Of a stretch of DNA of 59,986 bases, positions 41,969-50,316 are shown in pieces. The position numbers and the translations under genes were made by a program. Under the pieces are notes generated by a model that did no database searches, was not told where the DNA came from, and saw only the letters and a list, made by a program, of their open reading frames with translations. Source of the stretch: Gammaproteobacteria bacterium (GTDB taxonomy: Bacteria; Pseudomonadota; Gammaproteobacteria; GRL18); NCBI GenBank assembly GCA_026196615.1, contig JAPHSW010000033.1, forward strand, positions 1-59,986, read 5' to 3'. Positions within the stretch are counted from its first letter, which is position 1, and the number at the start of each line of letters is the position of its first letter.

Positions 41969-42344
41969 TTAAATCTCCTTGAACTCAGATAGTAAAACTT
42001 ATTAATGAGTTTTACTTAAATGCTACATACAAGTATTTATGAAATGATTAAGGATAAACTAGAAGGGGTACAGGAAATTAGCAGTGTATGACTGATTGTT
42101 TTCTGGTAACTCCGCTATCATAGGTTATCCCTTAGATCGGTGGCTTTGCGTAGCGGCCCTTTCGGAACCGATTGCCTTTTTTTAGTACTTAATATGGAGT
42201 GTATGGAATAAATTTAAAATTAACAAGATGCAATGCTCTATACTGTGATCTCTTTATCACTTTTATTTTACGTTAGGTTTCTATTAATACATACTATAGT
42301 TTCTATTGTTCTAGAGATGTTGGAAACTTATACATTGAATGTCG
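41969..42344. other. riboswitch leader and promoter region
   Basis: This 376-bp gap holds the riboswitch and its leader. Upstream of it, GTGATCTCTTTATCAC (42245-42260) is a 5-bp-arm palindrome and could be a regulator site. No other gene is visible. Confidence 0.55.
42100..42183 (-). ncRNA. cyclic-di-GMP-I (GEMM) riboswitch
   Basis: On the minus strand the elements appear in the expected order: GGCAA (complement of 42172-42176), a hairpin capped by GAAA (CCGAAAGG, complement of 42158-42165), the highly conserved ACGCAAAGCC (complement of 42142-42151), CTAAG as tetraloop-receptor side, and TAGCGGAGTTACC (complement of 42105-42117). ACGCAAAGCC and the closing GGxGTTACC are the hallmarks of GEMM-I aptamers. 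It lies in the leader of the exported-protein gene at 41528-41968. A hairpin GTAAAACT/AGTTTTAC just before that gene may be the switching part. A cGAMP-specific variant cannot be excluded. Confidence 0.85.
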
Positions 42345-43256
42345 TCAAAGTATTTTTGCTGAAAAAGTATTGCATGCACTTAATGAGCCTTTTTCCAAAC
42401 CGACATTAAACCACTTAACACGCTGCTTAGAAGTACCATGGGTAAAAGAGTCAGGATTAACATGACCTTGAGATTGTTTCTGCAATCGATCATCTCCAAT
42501 TGCACTGGCGGCTTTAAGGCCTTCTTCAATATCTCCTGACTCTAGTATTTGGCGAGAACGATTGGCATGATTTGCCCAAATGCCCGCATAACAATCAGCC
42601 TGTAGTTCTAACTTCACTGAAAGTTGATTTGCTTTGACTGTACTGAGCTTTTGTTTTGCTTTATGAACTTTTCCTGATGTGCCAAATAAGTTTTGTACAT
42701 GATGTCCAATTTCGTGAGCAATCACATAAGCCTGTGCAAAATCTCCAGGTGCTTTATAGCGATTTTTTAAGTCATCATAGAAGCTGAGATCAATATACAC
42801 TTTTTTATCAGTAGGGCAGTAAAATGGCCCCATTTGTGCTGAACCATAACCACAGCTGGATTTTACTTTGTCTCGAAATAAAACCAGTCTGGGTTCCTGA
42901 TATTGTTTTCCTGTTTCCTTAAACAGTACTTTCCATGTATCTTCTGTATCTGCTAGAACAACGGAGATGAACTCAACTGTTTCTTTTTCTTCTGTACTTT
43001 GTTTAATAGGCTGGTTAATTGTTTTTGTTGAATTACCTTGTACGGAACCAGCTCCAAGAATTTGACTGAGGTTGCCTGTATATAAACCATATGCGGCAAT
43101 ACCAACGACTGCAATTGCGGTACCTTTGAAACCTAACAATCGATAAATAGCGGGAAGAAAGCGAAGTAGACCGCCGCCGCTGCCACCTCCTCCAGAAATT
43201 CTACTTCCTCGACGATCTTCTACATTTTGACTTTGTCGGTTTCCACGCCAGCGCAT
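42345..43256 (-). CDS. ypfJ: YpfJ-like neutral zinc metallopeptidase
   Basis: A protein of 303 residues: a polar Arg/Gly start (MRWRGNRQSQNVEDRRGSRISGGGGSGG), one membrane helix (GTAIAVVGIAAYGLYTG), and a periplasmic metallopeptidase domain with HEIGHH (about 182-187, the HExxH zinc motif) followed by LELQADCYAGIWAN supplying the third ligand Glu. CGYGSAQMGPFYCP and FTHGTSKQRVKWFNVGLEKG are family blocks. The substrate is unknown. Confidence 0.92.
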   Translation of the reverse strand: MRWRGNRQSQNVEDRRGSRISGGGGSGGGLLRFLPAIYRLLGFKGTAIAVVGIAAYGLYTGNLSQILGAGSVQGNSTKTINQPIKQSTEEKETVEFISVVLADTEDTWKVLFKETGKQYQEPRLVLFRDKVKSSCGYGSAQMGPFYCPTDKKVYIDLSFYDDLKNRYKAPGDFAQAYVIAHEIGHHVQNLFGTSGKVHKAKQKLSTVKANQLSVKLELQADCYAGIWANHANRSRQILESGDIEEGLKAASAIGDDRLQKQSQGHVNPDSFTHGTSKQRVKWFNVGLEKGSLSACNTFSAKIL

Positions 43257-43367
43257 TTATTTTAACCTTATCTTGATTTATGAGTATTGATTTATGGATA
43301 TTGATAAATGAAGTGTATTATAAGACGATCTCATAATTAACATAATCTTCCCTTAGGAGTCAAATTT

Positions 43368-43556
43368 ATGCAAACGAATGGTATTATAGGTTTAATCATA
43401 TTATTAGCTGATATTTTTGCTATCATAAAAATTGCAAAAAGTTCTGAATCAACTCTCATGAAAGTCCTATGGATAGCTGTTGTCCTCGTGCTTCCCATTA
43501 TAGGCTTAATTGCATGGTTTCTTGCTGGACCTGGTGATAAGTCACTTAAAATCTAG
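43368..43556 (+). CDS. small membrane protein with PLDc_N-type domain
   Basis: A protein of 62 residues with two helices (IIGLIILLADIFAIIKI and VLWIAVVLVLPIIGLIAWFLAGPG). LWIAVVLVLPIIGLIAWFLAGPG is the phospholipase-D nuclease N-terminal (PLDc_N) pattern found in many small bacterial membrane proteins. Function unknown. TAGGAG lies before the ATG. Confidence 0.8.
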   Translation: MQTNGIIGLIILLADIFAIIKIAKSSESTLMKVLWIAVVLVLPIIGLIAWFLAGPGDKSLKI

Positions 43557-43626
43557 AGATAATATAAATTATTGTTAACTAGATGTCTTCATCATAGTAT
43601 TTTACAACGAGTGAACGACCTTTTCG

Positions 43627-43974
43627 ATGCTGCGTAATACATTTATTGCTTTTATTTGCGGGTGGGTTGTCTGGTTCTTGATTGAAAAGCCAAGTACGGG
43701 ACTTGAACGGTTTTTACAAACAGGTGATGGTTTTTTAGTCAATTTCCAACATGCTTTTGATCTGCTGAAATCAGGTTATTTTGTTCAGTCTTATGTTTTT
43801 ATATGGAATGCTCATTATATTATTTTATCAATAATATTTGGAATGCTAATGAGCATTATATATGGTGTGCTTTCAAATTATCTGGCACGTAGGCGAAGAA
43901 GAGAACAGATAGTAAAATCTTCCTTAAAAAAAGAAATCTGTGATTCAATTGACGAATCAGAGAATGAAAAATAA
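43627..43974 (+). CDS. small membrane protein, unknown
   Basis: A protein of 115 residues with an N-terminal helix (TFIAFICGWVVWFLIEK), a hydrophilic part (GLERFLQTGDGFLVNFQHAFDLLKSG), a second helix or hairpin (FIWNAHYIILSIIFGMLMSIIYGVLSNYL), an Arg-rich RRRRRE stretch and an acidic C-terminus. I do not recognise it. It stands between the PLDc_N-type gene and hypC, which it faces. Confidence 0.6.
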   Translation: MLRNTFIAFICGWVVWFLIEKPSTGLERFLQTGDGFLVNFQHAFDLLKSGYFVQSYVFIWNAHYIILSIIFGMLMSIIYGVLSNYLARRRRREQIVKSSLKKEICDSIDESENEK

Positions 43975-44024
43975 TCGCATAGAACTGTTTACACTGATTA
44001 ACAACGCTTTAACATATGTTGGAT

Positions 44025-44294
44025 TTATGAACTGCCTGATTTAGGGGGCATTCTAGTCTCGTGCTCATGACTTTCAAGAGCAAGCATTTCATCATAAATC
44101 TGCCAGGCTGTTGCAGCTTCAGTTTCAGAGACTGTTTGAATAGCATAACCAGAATTAACAACAACATAATCACCTACGGCTGTTTGTTCATCCTGTAGCA
44201 TGAATAAGCTCACGTCGCGTTCCACTCCCTTAGCCTCACAGCGAGCCATAAATTGATTGATTTCCAGTATTTTCATTGGAATGCCAAGACACAT
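44025..44294 (-). CDS. hypC: hydrogenase assembly chaperone HypC/HupF
   Basis: A protein of 89 residues starting MCLGIPMKI; Cys 2 is the residue that binds the Fe(CN)2CO precursor during active-site assembly, so ATG at 44294 is the start rather than the upstream in-frame ATG. The rest (ARCEAKGVERDVSLFML, VGDYVVVNSGYAIQTVSETEA) is the standard HypC beta-barrel. It is transcribed divergently from the Isp-type hydrogenase operon; no other hyp genes are in the window. Confidence 0.92.
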   Translation of the reverse strand: MCLGIPMKILEINQFMARCEAKGVERDVSLFMLQDEQTAVGDYVVVNSGYAIQTVSETEAATAWQIYDEMLALESHEHETRMPPKSGSS

Positions 44295-44365
44295 GCTCTT
44301 TCCTTTCATTCATTTTCATTATTCCTGTAGTTATAAGTATATGCCAAAATCAGGTCTTAAAAGTA

Positions 44366-44388
44366 CTCAATTTTGATTAAAAATTGAG
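44366..44388. repeat. 9-bp inverted repeat between hypC and the hydrogenase operon
   Basis: CTCAATTTT (44366-44374), GATTA, AAAATTGAG (44380-44388): a perfect palindrome with a 5-bp centre in the divergent region. It could be an operator for both genes. Confidence 0.5.
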
Positions 44389-44548
44389 CTAGATCATTAG
44401 ATTCTCCGATAGCTTTAAAAGACACTTGTAAATTTTATTAAATTCACTATTGTTATACTTAAAAGGTGGCTTTTCATAAGCCGAATTAGAAGGGTTTACA
44501 AATAATTTACGAACATAGAGTTTACTGATCGTAAAAGGTGAGGCTTCT

Positions 44549-45046
44549 GTGACAATGATTCTTGGAGTTGGTAATACTTTACTGAAGGATGAAGGTATTG
44601 GTATTCATCTGCTTGAATACATCCAGGCTCATAATCCCCAATGGTCATCCGCTGACCAAATAGAAATGATTGATGGTGGTACACTGAGTTTTGATTTGCT
44701 CAGTAGTATACGCGCTGATCAAAATTTACTCATACTGGATGCAGTACACCTAAAACAAGCACCTGGAACAGTCTATTGTTTTCAAGACCAGGAAGTTGAT
44801 ACATTTCTCTCTCAACCTGGTAAAAGTGTCCATGAAGTTTCTCTGATGGATCTGTTTGATATGAGTCGATTGGTTGAAGAACTCCCCCAAAAACGAGCCC
44901 TGATTGGAATTCAGCCTGAAGTAATTGATTGGGGACATGAGCTCACCCCCCTGGTTCACAAAGCATTACCTGAAGCTGAAATTAAAATAAAACAAATTTT
45001 GCAAGAGTGGGGTGCTATCCGTGAGCAAGAAGAGAGCCTGTCATGA
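44549..45046 (+). CDS. [NiFe] hydrogenase maturation protease (Isp-type operon)
   Basis: A protein of 165 residues of the HyaD/HupD family: ILGVGNTLLKDEGIGIHLLEY (metal Glu), MIDGGTLSFDLLSS, ILDAVHLKQAPGT (metal Asp) and SVHEVSLMDLFD (metal His). Its target is likely the large subunit HynL in the same operon. GTG at 44549 has GAGG 5 nt upstream and is kept; ATG two codons later is also possible. It is distinct from the protease of the group-3 operon, in line with one protease per large subunit. First gene of the operon. Confidence 0.9.
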   Translation: MTMILGVGNTLLKDEGIGIHLLEYIQAHNPQWSSADQIEMIDGGTLSFDLLSSIRADQNLLILDAVHLKQAPGTVYCFQDQEVDTFLSQPGKSVHEVSLMDLFDMSRLVEELPQKRALIGIQPEVIDWGHELTPLVHKALPEAEIKIKQILQEWGAIREQEESLS

Positions 45047-45450
45047 TTTCTGATTCTCTGGCCGATATAAATGTTCACGTAGAAAATCTTCATCACGATT
45101 TTGAAACCGGGAATTTGCACAGCATTTTAAGCGAAATTAAGTTTGCACTTGAGCAGCTTCTTCAACATAAGAAAACACACAGCATTGATTTACGAGCAAT
45201 GCCATGGTCACCTGGAGAAGAAAAGAAATTAGAACAATATCTGGGTAAGGGTGAAATTCAAATTGAGATGGATGCCCTTGGAAAAAGTCATTTTTATGAA
45301 AGTAAGTATAGTGGCATTTGGATTGTCACTCACTATAATCCTGAAGGAGAAGTGATTGGTAAATTAATTGAAATATCCTATATGCCAGATATGATTTTTA
45401 CCCGAGAAGAGGATGTAAAAGACAGTCTTGAACGTTTACAGCAACTTTGA
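45043..45450 (+). CDS. HupH/HyaF-like hydrogenase expression protein
   Basis: A protein of 135 residues matching the C-terminal domain of HupH/HyaF proteins: DLRAMPWSPGEEKKLEQYLGKGEIQIEMDALGKSHFYESKYSGIWIVTHYN, then LIEISYMPDMIFTREEDVKDSLERLQQL. The full-length N-terminal domain of HyaF is missing, so it is a short form. Such proteins help mature the small subunit, probably at its clusters. It overlaps the protease gene by 4 nt and lies before the small subunit gene. Confidence 0.8.
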   Translation: MISDSLADINVHVENLHHDFETGNLHSILSEIKFALEQLLQHKKTHSIDLRAMPWSPGEEKKLEQYLGKGEIQIEMDALGKSHFYESKYSGIWIVTHYNPEGEVIGKLIEISYMPDMIFTREEDVKDSLERLQQL

Positions 45451-45493
45451 AAACAGGCTTTTGGTCTAGAAAAGAAGATCAAGGATCAGAATA

Positions 45494-46588
45494 ATGAATA
45501 AAAAAACACTTTTTGAATCACTGCAACAACAAGGAATCACACGACGTGGTTTTATGAAATACTGTACGGCCTTAACGTCACTGATGGCATTACCGCCATC
45601 TATGATTCCAATGGTTGCTAATGCATTGGAAACCGCTAAGCGACCTTCAGTGATTTGGTTATCCTTTCAAGAATGCACAGGGTGTGCTGAATCCCTGCTT
45701 CGTTCGCATAGCCCTACAGTAGAAGGACTGATCTTTGATCATATTTCCTTAGACTATCAACATACATTGCAAGTGGCAGCAGGTGATGCAGCTGAACATG
45801 CAAGAGAGCAAGCCATGAAAGAACATCATGGCAAATATCTGGTGGTAGTTGATGGCTCAATACCTTTAGCTGATCCAGGTTATTCAACTATTGCTGGTAT
45901 CAGTAATCTTGATATGCTAAATGAGACGATTGAGGGTGCTGCAGCGGTCGTTGCTGTAGGTACTTGTTCTGCTTTCGGTGGTTTGCCACAAGCTGCACCT
46001 AATCCAACTGGGGCAGTTTCTGTGAGTTCTTTAGTGAAAGATAAACCTGTCATTAATGTTCCTGGATGTCCTCCAATTCCAACCGTGATTACCGGTGTTT
46101 TGGCACATTATTTAACCTTTGGAAGTATTCCTGAATTAGATAATCTGGGCCGCCCAAAAGTATTTTATGGCCAAAGTATTCATGATCGCTGCTATCGTCG
46201 TCCTTTTTATGACAAAGGTTTGTTTGCTGAAACCTTTGATGATGAAGGGGCTAAAAAAGGTTGGTGTCTCTATCGCTTGGGATGCAAAGGCCCTATGACG
46301 TACAACGCTTGTGCAACATTAAAATGGAATCAACAAACCAGTTGGCCAGTAGAATCAGGCCATGGTTGTTTGGGTTGTTCAGAACCAAATTTTTGGGATG
46401 CAGGTAGTTTTTATAAAGCTCTTTCAATTCCTGATGGTGATTATGCAAAAGCGGCAGGTTATGCTGTTGCTGCGGGTGTTGCCGTCGGTGCTGCTGCTGG
46501 TTTTGCTAATCAAAAGAATAAAGCTAATGCGGTTTCACAACACACTAAGGTCACTGTAGATGACTTTGGCGAAAACAAAGATAAATAA
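45494..46588 (+). CDS. hynS: Isp-type [NiFe] hydrogenase small subunit
   Basis: A protein of 364 residues with a Tat signal TRRGFMK (16-22). The mature part has CTGCAESLLRSH (Cys 61 and Cys 64 of the proximal cluster), GTCSAFGGLPQA, PGCPP, the distal cluster (HDRCYRRPFYDKG), and CRLGCKGP-like YRLGCKGPMTYNAC and HGCLGCSEPNFWD for the medial cluster. The C-terminus has a hydrophobic Ala/Gly helix (AAGYAVAAGVAVGAAAGFA) and a short charged tail, as in membrane-bound group 1 enzymes. Together with isp1, isp2 and the large subunit it gives the Thiocapsa/Allochromatium-type hyn order. Confidence 0.93.
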   Translation: MNKKTLFESLQQQGITRRGFMKYCTALTSLMALPPSMIPMVANALETAKRPSVIWLSFQECTGCAESLLRSHSPTVEGLIFDHISLDYQHTLQVAAGDAAEHAREQAMKEHHGKYLVVVDGSIPLADPGYSTIAGISNLDMLNETIEGAAAVVAVGTCSAFGGLPQAAPNPTGAVSVSSLVKDKPVINVPGCPPIPTVITGVLAHYLTFGSIPELDNLGRPKVFYGQSIHDRCYRRPFYDKGLFAETFDDEGAKKGWCLYRLGCKGPMTYNACATLKWNQQTSWPVESGHGCLGCSEPNFWDAGSFYKALSIPDGDYAKAAGYAVAAGVAVGAAAGFANQKNKANAVSQHTKVTVDDFGENKDK

Positions 46589-46600
46589 AGGAGGTGATTC

Positions 46601-47272
46601 ATGGAACTGTTTAGTAATGCTAATGACTTCCTTTTATGGGTTAGGGGGGATGCGTTTAATATTGCCCTTGGCCTATTTATTATAGGTGTCTTGGTTCGAA
46701 TTTTAGAGATTTTTTTACTGGGTCGAAAAAAGGATTTTTCAGAAGCAAGAGGCACGCAATGGGGGCCCGGATTAAGAAATATTGTTTCTCGTTCAGTGGT
46801 TGATAATGGTACATTTAAACGAGCTCCTTTTGTCGTTGTGGTTGGTTATATCTGGCATATTTGTTTTTTTATTGTACTCTTCTTGTTTATCCCGCACATT
46901 GAATTAATAAATGCTCTGCTGGGTATACAATGGCCAGGACTTGCTAGTCAATTGGTTGATGCTGCAACGGTTGTTGCGATGGTTTCACTGGTGGCAATGC
47001 TTTGGCATCGTTTAACTCACCCTGTGTTGAAGTTTCTAAGCACTTATGAAGATTATGTGGTCTGGTTTGTTACCTTCTTGCCTTTGCTAACGGGTTATAT
47101 GGCATTTCATAGAATGATCGATCCTTATCCTCTGGCTTTGGGTCTACATATTCTGAGTGTTGAATTATTAATGGTTATTTTTCCATTTACTAAATTAATG
47201 CATGCTTTCACATTATTTATTGCACGTTGGTATACTGGTGCAATGATGGGACGTAAGGGGATAGTGTCATGA
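46601..47272 (+). CDS. isp1: Isp1, NarI-like b-type cytochrome partner of the hydrogenase
   Basis: A protein of 223 residues with five hydrophobic helices (FNIALGLFIIGVLVRILEIFL, FVVVVGYIWHICFFIVLFLFIPH, LVDAATVVAMVSLVAMLWHRL, DYVVWFVTFLPLLTGYMAFH, LALGLHILSVELLMVIFPF). Histidines in YIWHI, LWHRL, AFHRM and LGLHI are in positions to bind heme b. It should accept electrons from the small subunit and link the enzyme to the membrane. A strong AAAGGAGG site lies before the ATG. It overlaps isp2 by 4 nt. Confidence 0.9.
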   Translation: MELFSNANDFLLWVRGDAFNIALGLFIIGVLVRILEIFLLGRKKDFSEARGTQWGPGLRNIVSRSVVDNGTFKRAPFVVVVGYIWHICFFIVLFLFIPHIELINALLGIQWPGLASQLVDAATVVAMVSLVAMLWHRLTHPVLKFLSTYEDYVVWFVTFLPLLTGYMAFHRMIDPYPLALGLHILSVELLMVIFPFTKLMHAFTLFIARWYTGAMMGRKGIVS

Positions 47273-48561
47273 ATGATACCCTAAACATTACAAAAGGTAT
47301 TAATGCCCTAAAAGAACAAATTGATGCACCGACAGCAGCATTTTTCAGTAGTTGTGTCCACTGTGGCTTATGTGCAGAAGCTTGTTTATTTTATACAGAA
47401 ACCAATGATCCCAAATACACACCAATTAATAAGGTTGAGCCTTTAAAACGAGTTTGGGAAAGTGAGTACACACTATTTGGTAGATTAAAAAAAGCTCTGG
47501 GTTTAGCTAAACCTGTAACGGATGAATTACTTGCTGAGTGGGAGCCATTGATTTATGACGGCTGTACTCTTTGTGGTCGATGCTCAATGGTCTGTCCTGT
47601 GGGTAATGATATTTCCACAATGATCCGTAAAGTGCGTGAAGGTATGGTAGCTTCAGATCATGTGCCAGAAGGTTTGGTTGGAGCCAGTACTCGTGCTGTT
47701 AAAATCGGTAGCCCTATGGGGATTCGGTTAAAAGCACTGCAAGCACAAATTAAACATATTGAAAGAGATACAGGCTTAAAAATTCCTATTGATGTAGAAG
47801 GTGCTGACTATATGGCACTATTATCATCAATGGAAATTATAAACTTTCCAGAGTACATTGAGTCACTGGCAAAAATATTTAAGCAGGCCAATGTCAGCTG
47901 GACACTCTCATCAGAAGCTTTTGAAGCCACCAATTCAGGTATTCAGATAGGTAGCAGTGACATTGCTCGTGAATTAGTGCAGCGTATAGTAGATGGTGCC
48001 GAAAAACTAAAAGTTAAATATGTAATCAGTCCTGAGTGTGGTCACGCTTTCACTGCAATACGCTGGGATGGCCCTAATCTTATTGGAAAATCATACTCTT
48101 TCAAAGTTGTTCATATTCTGGAACTATTAGATGAATTACAGCAAAGTGGTCGTTTAAAAACACAAGGCATGGAGGATAAAAAGCTGACCTTTCATGATCC
48201 CTGTCAGATTGTGAGAAAAGGCGGAGTGGAAGCTCAACCTAGACGTTTGTTGAGTCAGGTTGCATCTCAGTTTGTTGAAATGAGTGATCCTGGAAAAATG
48301 AATTGGTGTTGTGGCGGTGGTGGTGGTGTCAGTGCCAATGAACGTGCTGATGACGTGCGCCTCAAAGCGTTTAATCGTAAGAAATCTCAACTGGAAGAAA
48401 TTAATGTTGAAGTATTGGTGACCGCCTGCGCTAACTGTCGTCTGATACTTGAAGAAGGATTGGAAGAAAATAATATGGATATGCCAGTTGTTGGACTGAG
48501 TGAATTAATTTCAGAGCATTTATTAGAAGAAAATGCTGTAGAAGGAGAAAGAGATGAGTGA
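47269..48561 (+). CDS. isp2: Isp2, HdrD-like iron-sulfur protein of the hydrogenase
   Basis: A protein of 430 residues with two [4Fe-4S] motifs, CVHCGLCAEACLF (about 27-39) and CTLCGRCSMVCPV (about 103-115), then two CCG-type regions; the C-terminal one is intact (MNWCCGGGGGV and VTACANCRLILEEGL), the first has PECGHAF. This matches heterodisulfide-reductase subunit D and is the cytosolic partner of Isp1. It suggests electron exchange with a cytosolic thiol/disulfide-type acceptor, as proposed for sulfur-linked hydrogenases. It overlaps hynL by 8 nt. Confidence 0.9.
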   Translation: MNDTLNITKGINALKEQIDAPTAAFFSSCVHCGLCAEACLFYTETNDPKYTPINKVEPLKRVWESEYTLFGRLKKALGLAKPVTDELLAEWEPLIYDGCTLCGRCSMVCPVGNDISTMIRKVREGMVASDHVPEGLVGASTRAVKIGSPMGIRLKALQAQIKHIERDTGLKIPIDVEGADYMALLSSMEIINFPEYIESLAKIFKQANVSWTLSSEAFEATNSGIQIGSSDIARELVQRIVDGAEKLKVKYVISPECGHAFTAIRWDGPNLIGKSYSFKVVHILELLDELQQSGRLKTQGMEDKKLTFHDPCQIVRKGGVEAQPRRLLSQVASQFVEMSDPGKMNWCCGGGGGVSANERADDVRLKAFNRKKSQLEEINVEVLVTACANCRLILEEGLEENNMDMPVVGLSELISEHLLEENAVEGERDE

Positions 48562-50275
48562 ACGCATTGTTGTTGATCCTATCACAAGAATCGAGGGTCA
48601 CCTGCGCATTGAAGCTCAAATGGATGGAGACAAAATTGCACAGGCTTATTCAGCGGGCACAATGGTCCGGGGTATTGAACTAATTTTAAAGGGTCGCGAT
48701 CCAAGAGATGCCTGGGCATTTACTCAAAGAATTTGTGGTGTCTGTACTCTGGTTCATGGAATTGCGGCAGTGAGATCGGTCGAAAGTGCATTGAATTATC
48801 CGATTCCTCATAATGCTCAATTGATTCGAAACTTGATGATCATGGCTCAATATGTCCATGACCATGTAATGCATTTTTATCATCTGCATGCATTGGATTG
48901 GGTTGATGTCGTATCAGCACTCAGTGCTGATCCAAAAGCAACTTCAGTCCTGGCACAAAGTATCAGTAAGTGGCCTAAATCATCACCAGGCTATTTTGCC
49001 GATATGAAGAAAAAATTAAAAACCTTCGTTGACGGTGGTCAGTTGGGTATTTTTTCTAATGCATACTGGGGGCATCCTGCTTATAAGTTACCACCTGAAG
49101 CAAACCTCATGGCGGTATCACACTATCTGGAAGCGCTGACATGGCAACGAGATGTGGCAAAATTACACACGATTTTTGGTGGTAAAAATCCTCACCCTAA
49201 CTTCCTTGTGGGTGGTGTTGCATCACCTATTGATCTCAATTCAGATTCTGCGATTAATATTAAGAAGCTTTCTCAAGTCCAGGATGTTATTAATCAAATG
49301 CAGACCTTTGTGGATCAGGTTTATGTACCAGATACTTTGGCTATAGCATCATTTTATAAGGACTGGTTTAAACGAGGAGAAGGTCTGGGTAACTTTATGT
49401 GTTTTGGTGATTTACCTTCAACATCAATGGATGATCCCAGTAGTTTCTTTTTACCTTCAGGTATTATTCTTAACCGTGATTTATCTACTGTACACCCTCT
49501 GGATTTAAATAATAGTGAAGAAATTCAGGAATATGTTAGTCACTCATGGTATGACTATAGTGGTGGCAAAGACAGTGGTTTGCATCCTTATGATGGTGAA
49601 ACGGATTTAAATTATAGCGGCCCTAAACCACCTTATAAATATCTGGATGTGGATCAGTCTTATTCATGGCTTAAGTCTCCAAGATGGAAAGGTCAGGCAA
49701 TGGAAGTGGGACCTCTTGCAAGAGTTTTAACTTTATATGCGAAGGGACATGAGCAAACAAAAGATCTGGTTGGTATGGCTCTGAAACAATTAGATGTACC
49801 TGTTGATGCATTGTATTCCACTCTAGGAAGAACTGCTGCAAGAACTTTGGAAACAAAGATTATTGTTGATGGTATGCAGGACATGTTTAATCAATTAATG
49901 ACGAATATTAAAGCGGGTGATACAAAGACCTTTAATGAAAAGCTTTGGGAACCTTCTACATGGCCTAAAAAGGCACAAGGTGTTGGTTTTATGGAAGCTC
50001 CTCGAGGTGCATTAGGACACTGGATTGTAATTGAGAATCAAAAAATTGCTAACTATCAGGCCGTTGTTCCTAGTACATGGAATGCAGGACCACGTGATTC
50101 AAATGGTCAGGCGGGTGCGTATGAAGCAGCATTACAGGATAATCATCAATTACATGATGCCAAACAACCAATAGAAATTTTACGTACCGTTCATAGTTTT
50201 GATCCCTGTATTGCATGTGCTGTACATGTAACTGATCCAGATGGTGAAGAACTGGTAAAAGTTAAAGTGACTTAA
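48554..50275 (+). CDS. hynL: Isp-type [NiFe] hydrogenase large subunit
   Basis: A protein of 573 residues with RVICGV-type L1, here RICGVCTLVH (59-68; Cys 61, Cys 64), and L2 DPCIACAVH (550-558; Cys 552, Cys 555). The maturation protease would cut after His 558 and remove 15 residues. ITRIEGHLRIE at the N-terminus, VGPLARVL and GFMEAPRGALGHW are family blocks of group 1 enzymes. It lacks a signal peptide and is co-exported with HynS by Tat. Last hydrogenase structural gene of the operon. Confidence 0.95.
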   Translation: MSERIVVDPITRIEGHLRIEAQMDGDKIAQAYSAGTMVRGIELILKGRDPRDAWAFTQRICGVCTLVHGIAAVRSVESALNYPIPHNAQLIRNLMIMAQYVHDHVMHFYHLHALDWVDVVSALSADPKATSVLAQSISKWPKSSPGYFADMKKKLKTFVDGGQLGIFSNAYWGHPAYKLPPEANLMAVSHYLEALTWQRDVAKLHTIFGGKNPHPNFLVGGVASPIDLNSDSAINIKKLSQVQDVINQMQTFVDQVYVPDTLAIASFYKDWFKRGEGLGNFMCFGDLPSTSMDDPSSFFLPSGIILNRDLSTVHPLDLNNSEEIQEYVSHSWYDYSGGKDSGLHPYDGETDLNYSGPKPPYKYLDVDQSYSWLKSPRWKGQAMEVGPLARVLTLYAKGHEQTKDLVGMALKQLDVPVDALYSTLGRTAARTLETKIIVDGMQDMFNQLMTNIKAGDTKTFNEKLWEPSTWPKKAQGVGFMEAPRGALGHWIVIENQKIANYQAVVPSTWNAGPRDSNGQAGAYEAALQDNHQLHDAKQPIEILRTVHSFDPCIACAVHVTDPDGEELVKVKVT

Positions 50276-50316
50276 GTTTAAAGTGACATAAGCCTCGTGA
50301 AAAGTGAGATATTGTT

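Noticed and set aside
44468-44482. TGGC...AAGCC with GG-N10-GC spacing upstream of the Isp-type operon
   Set aside because: The spacing fits sigma-54 but the -12 box AAGCC is far from TTGCW, and the bases form a simple hairpin (GGCTT/AAGCC), so it is likely coincidental.
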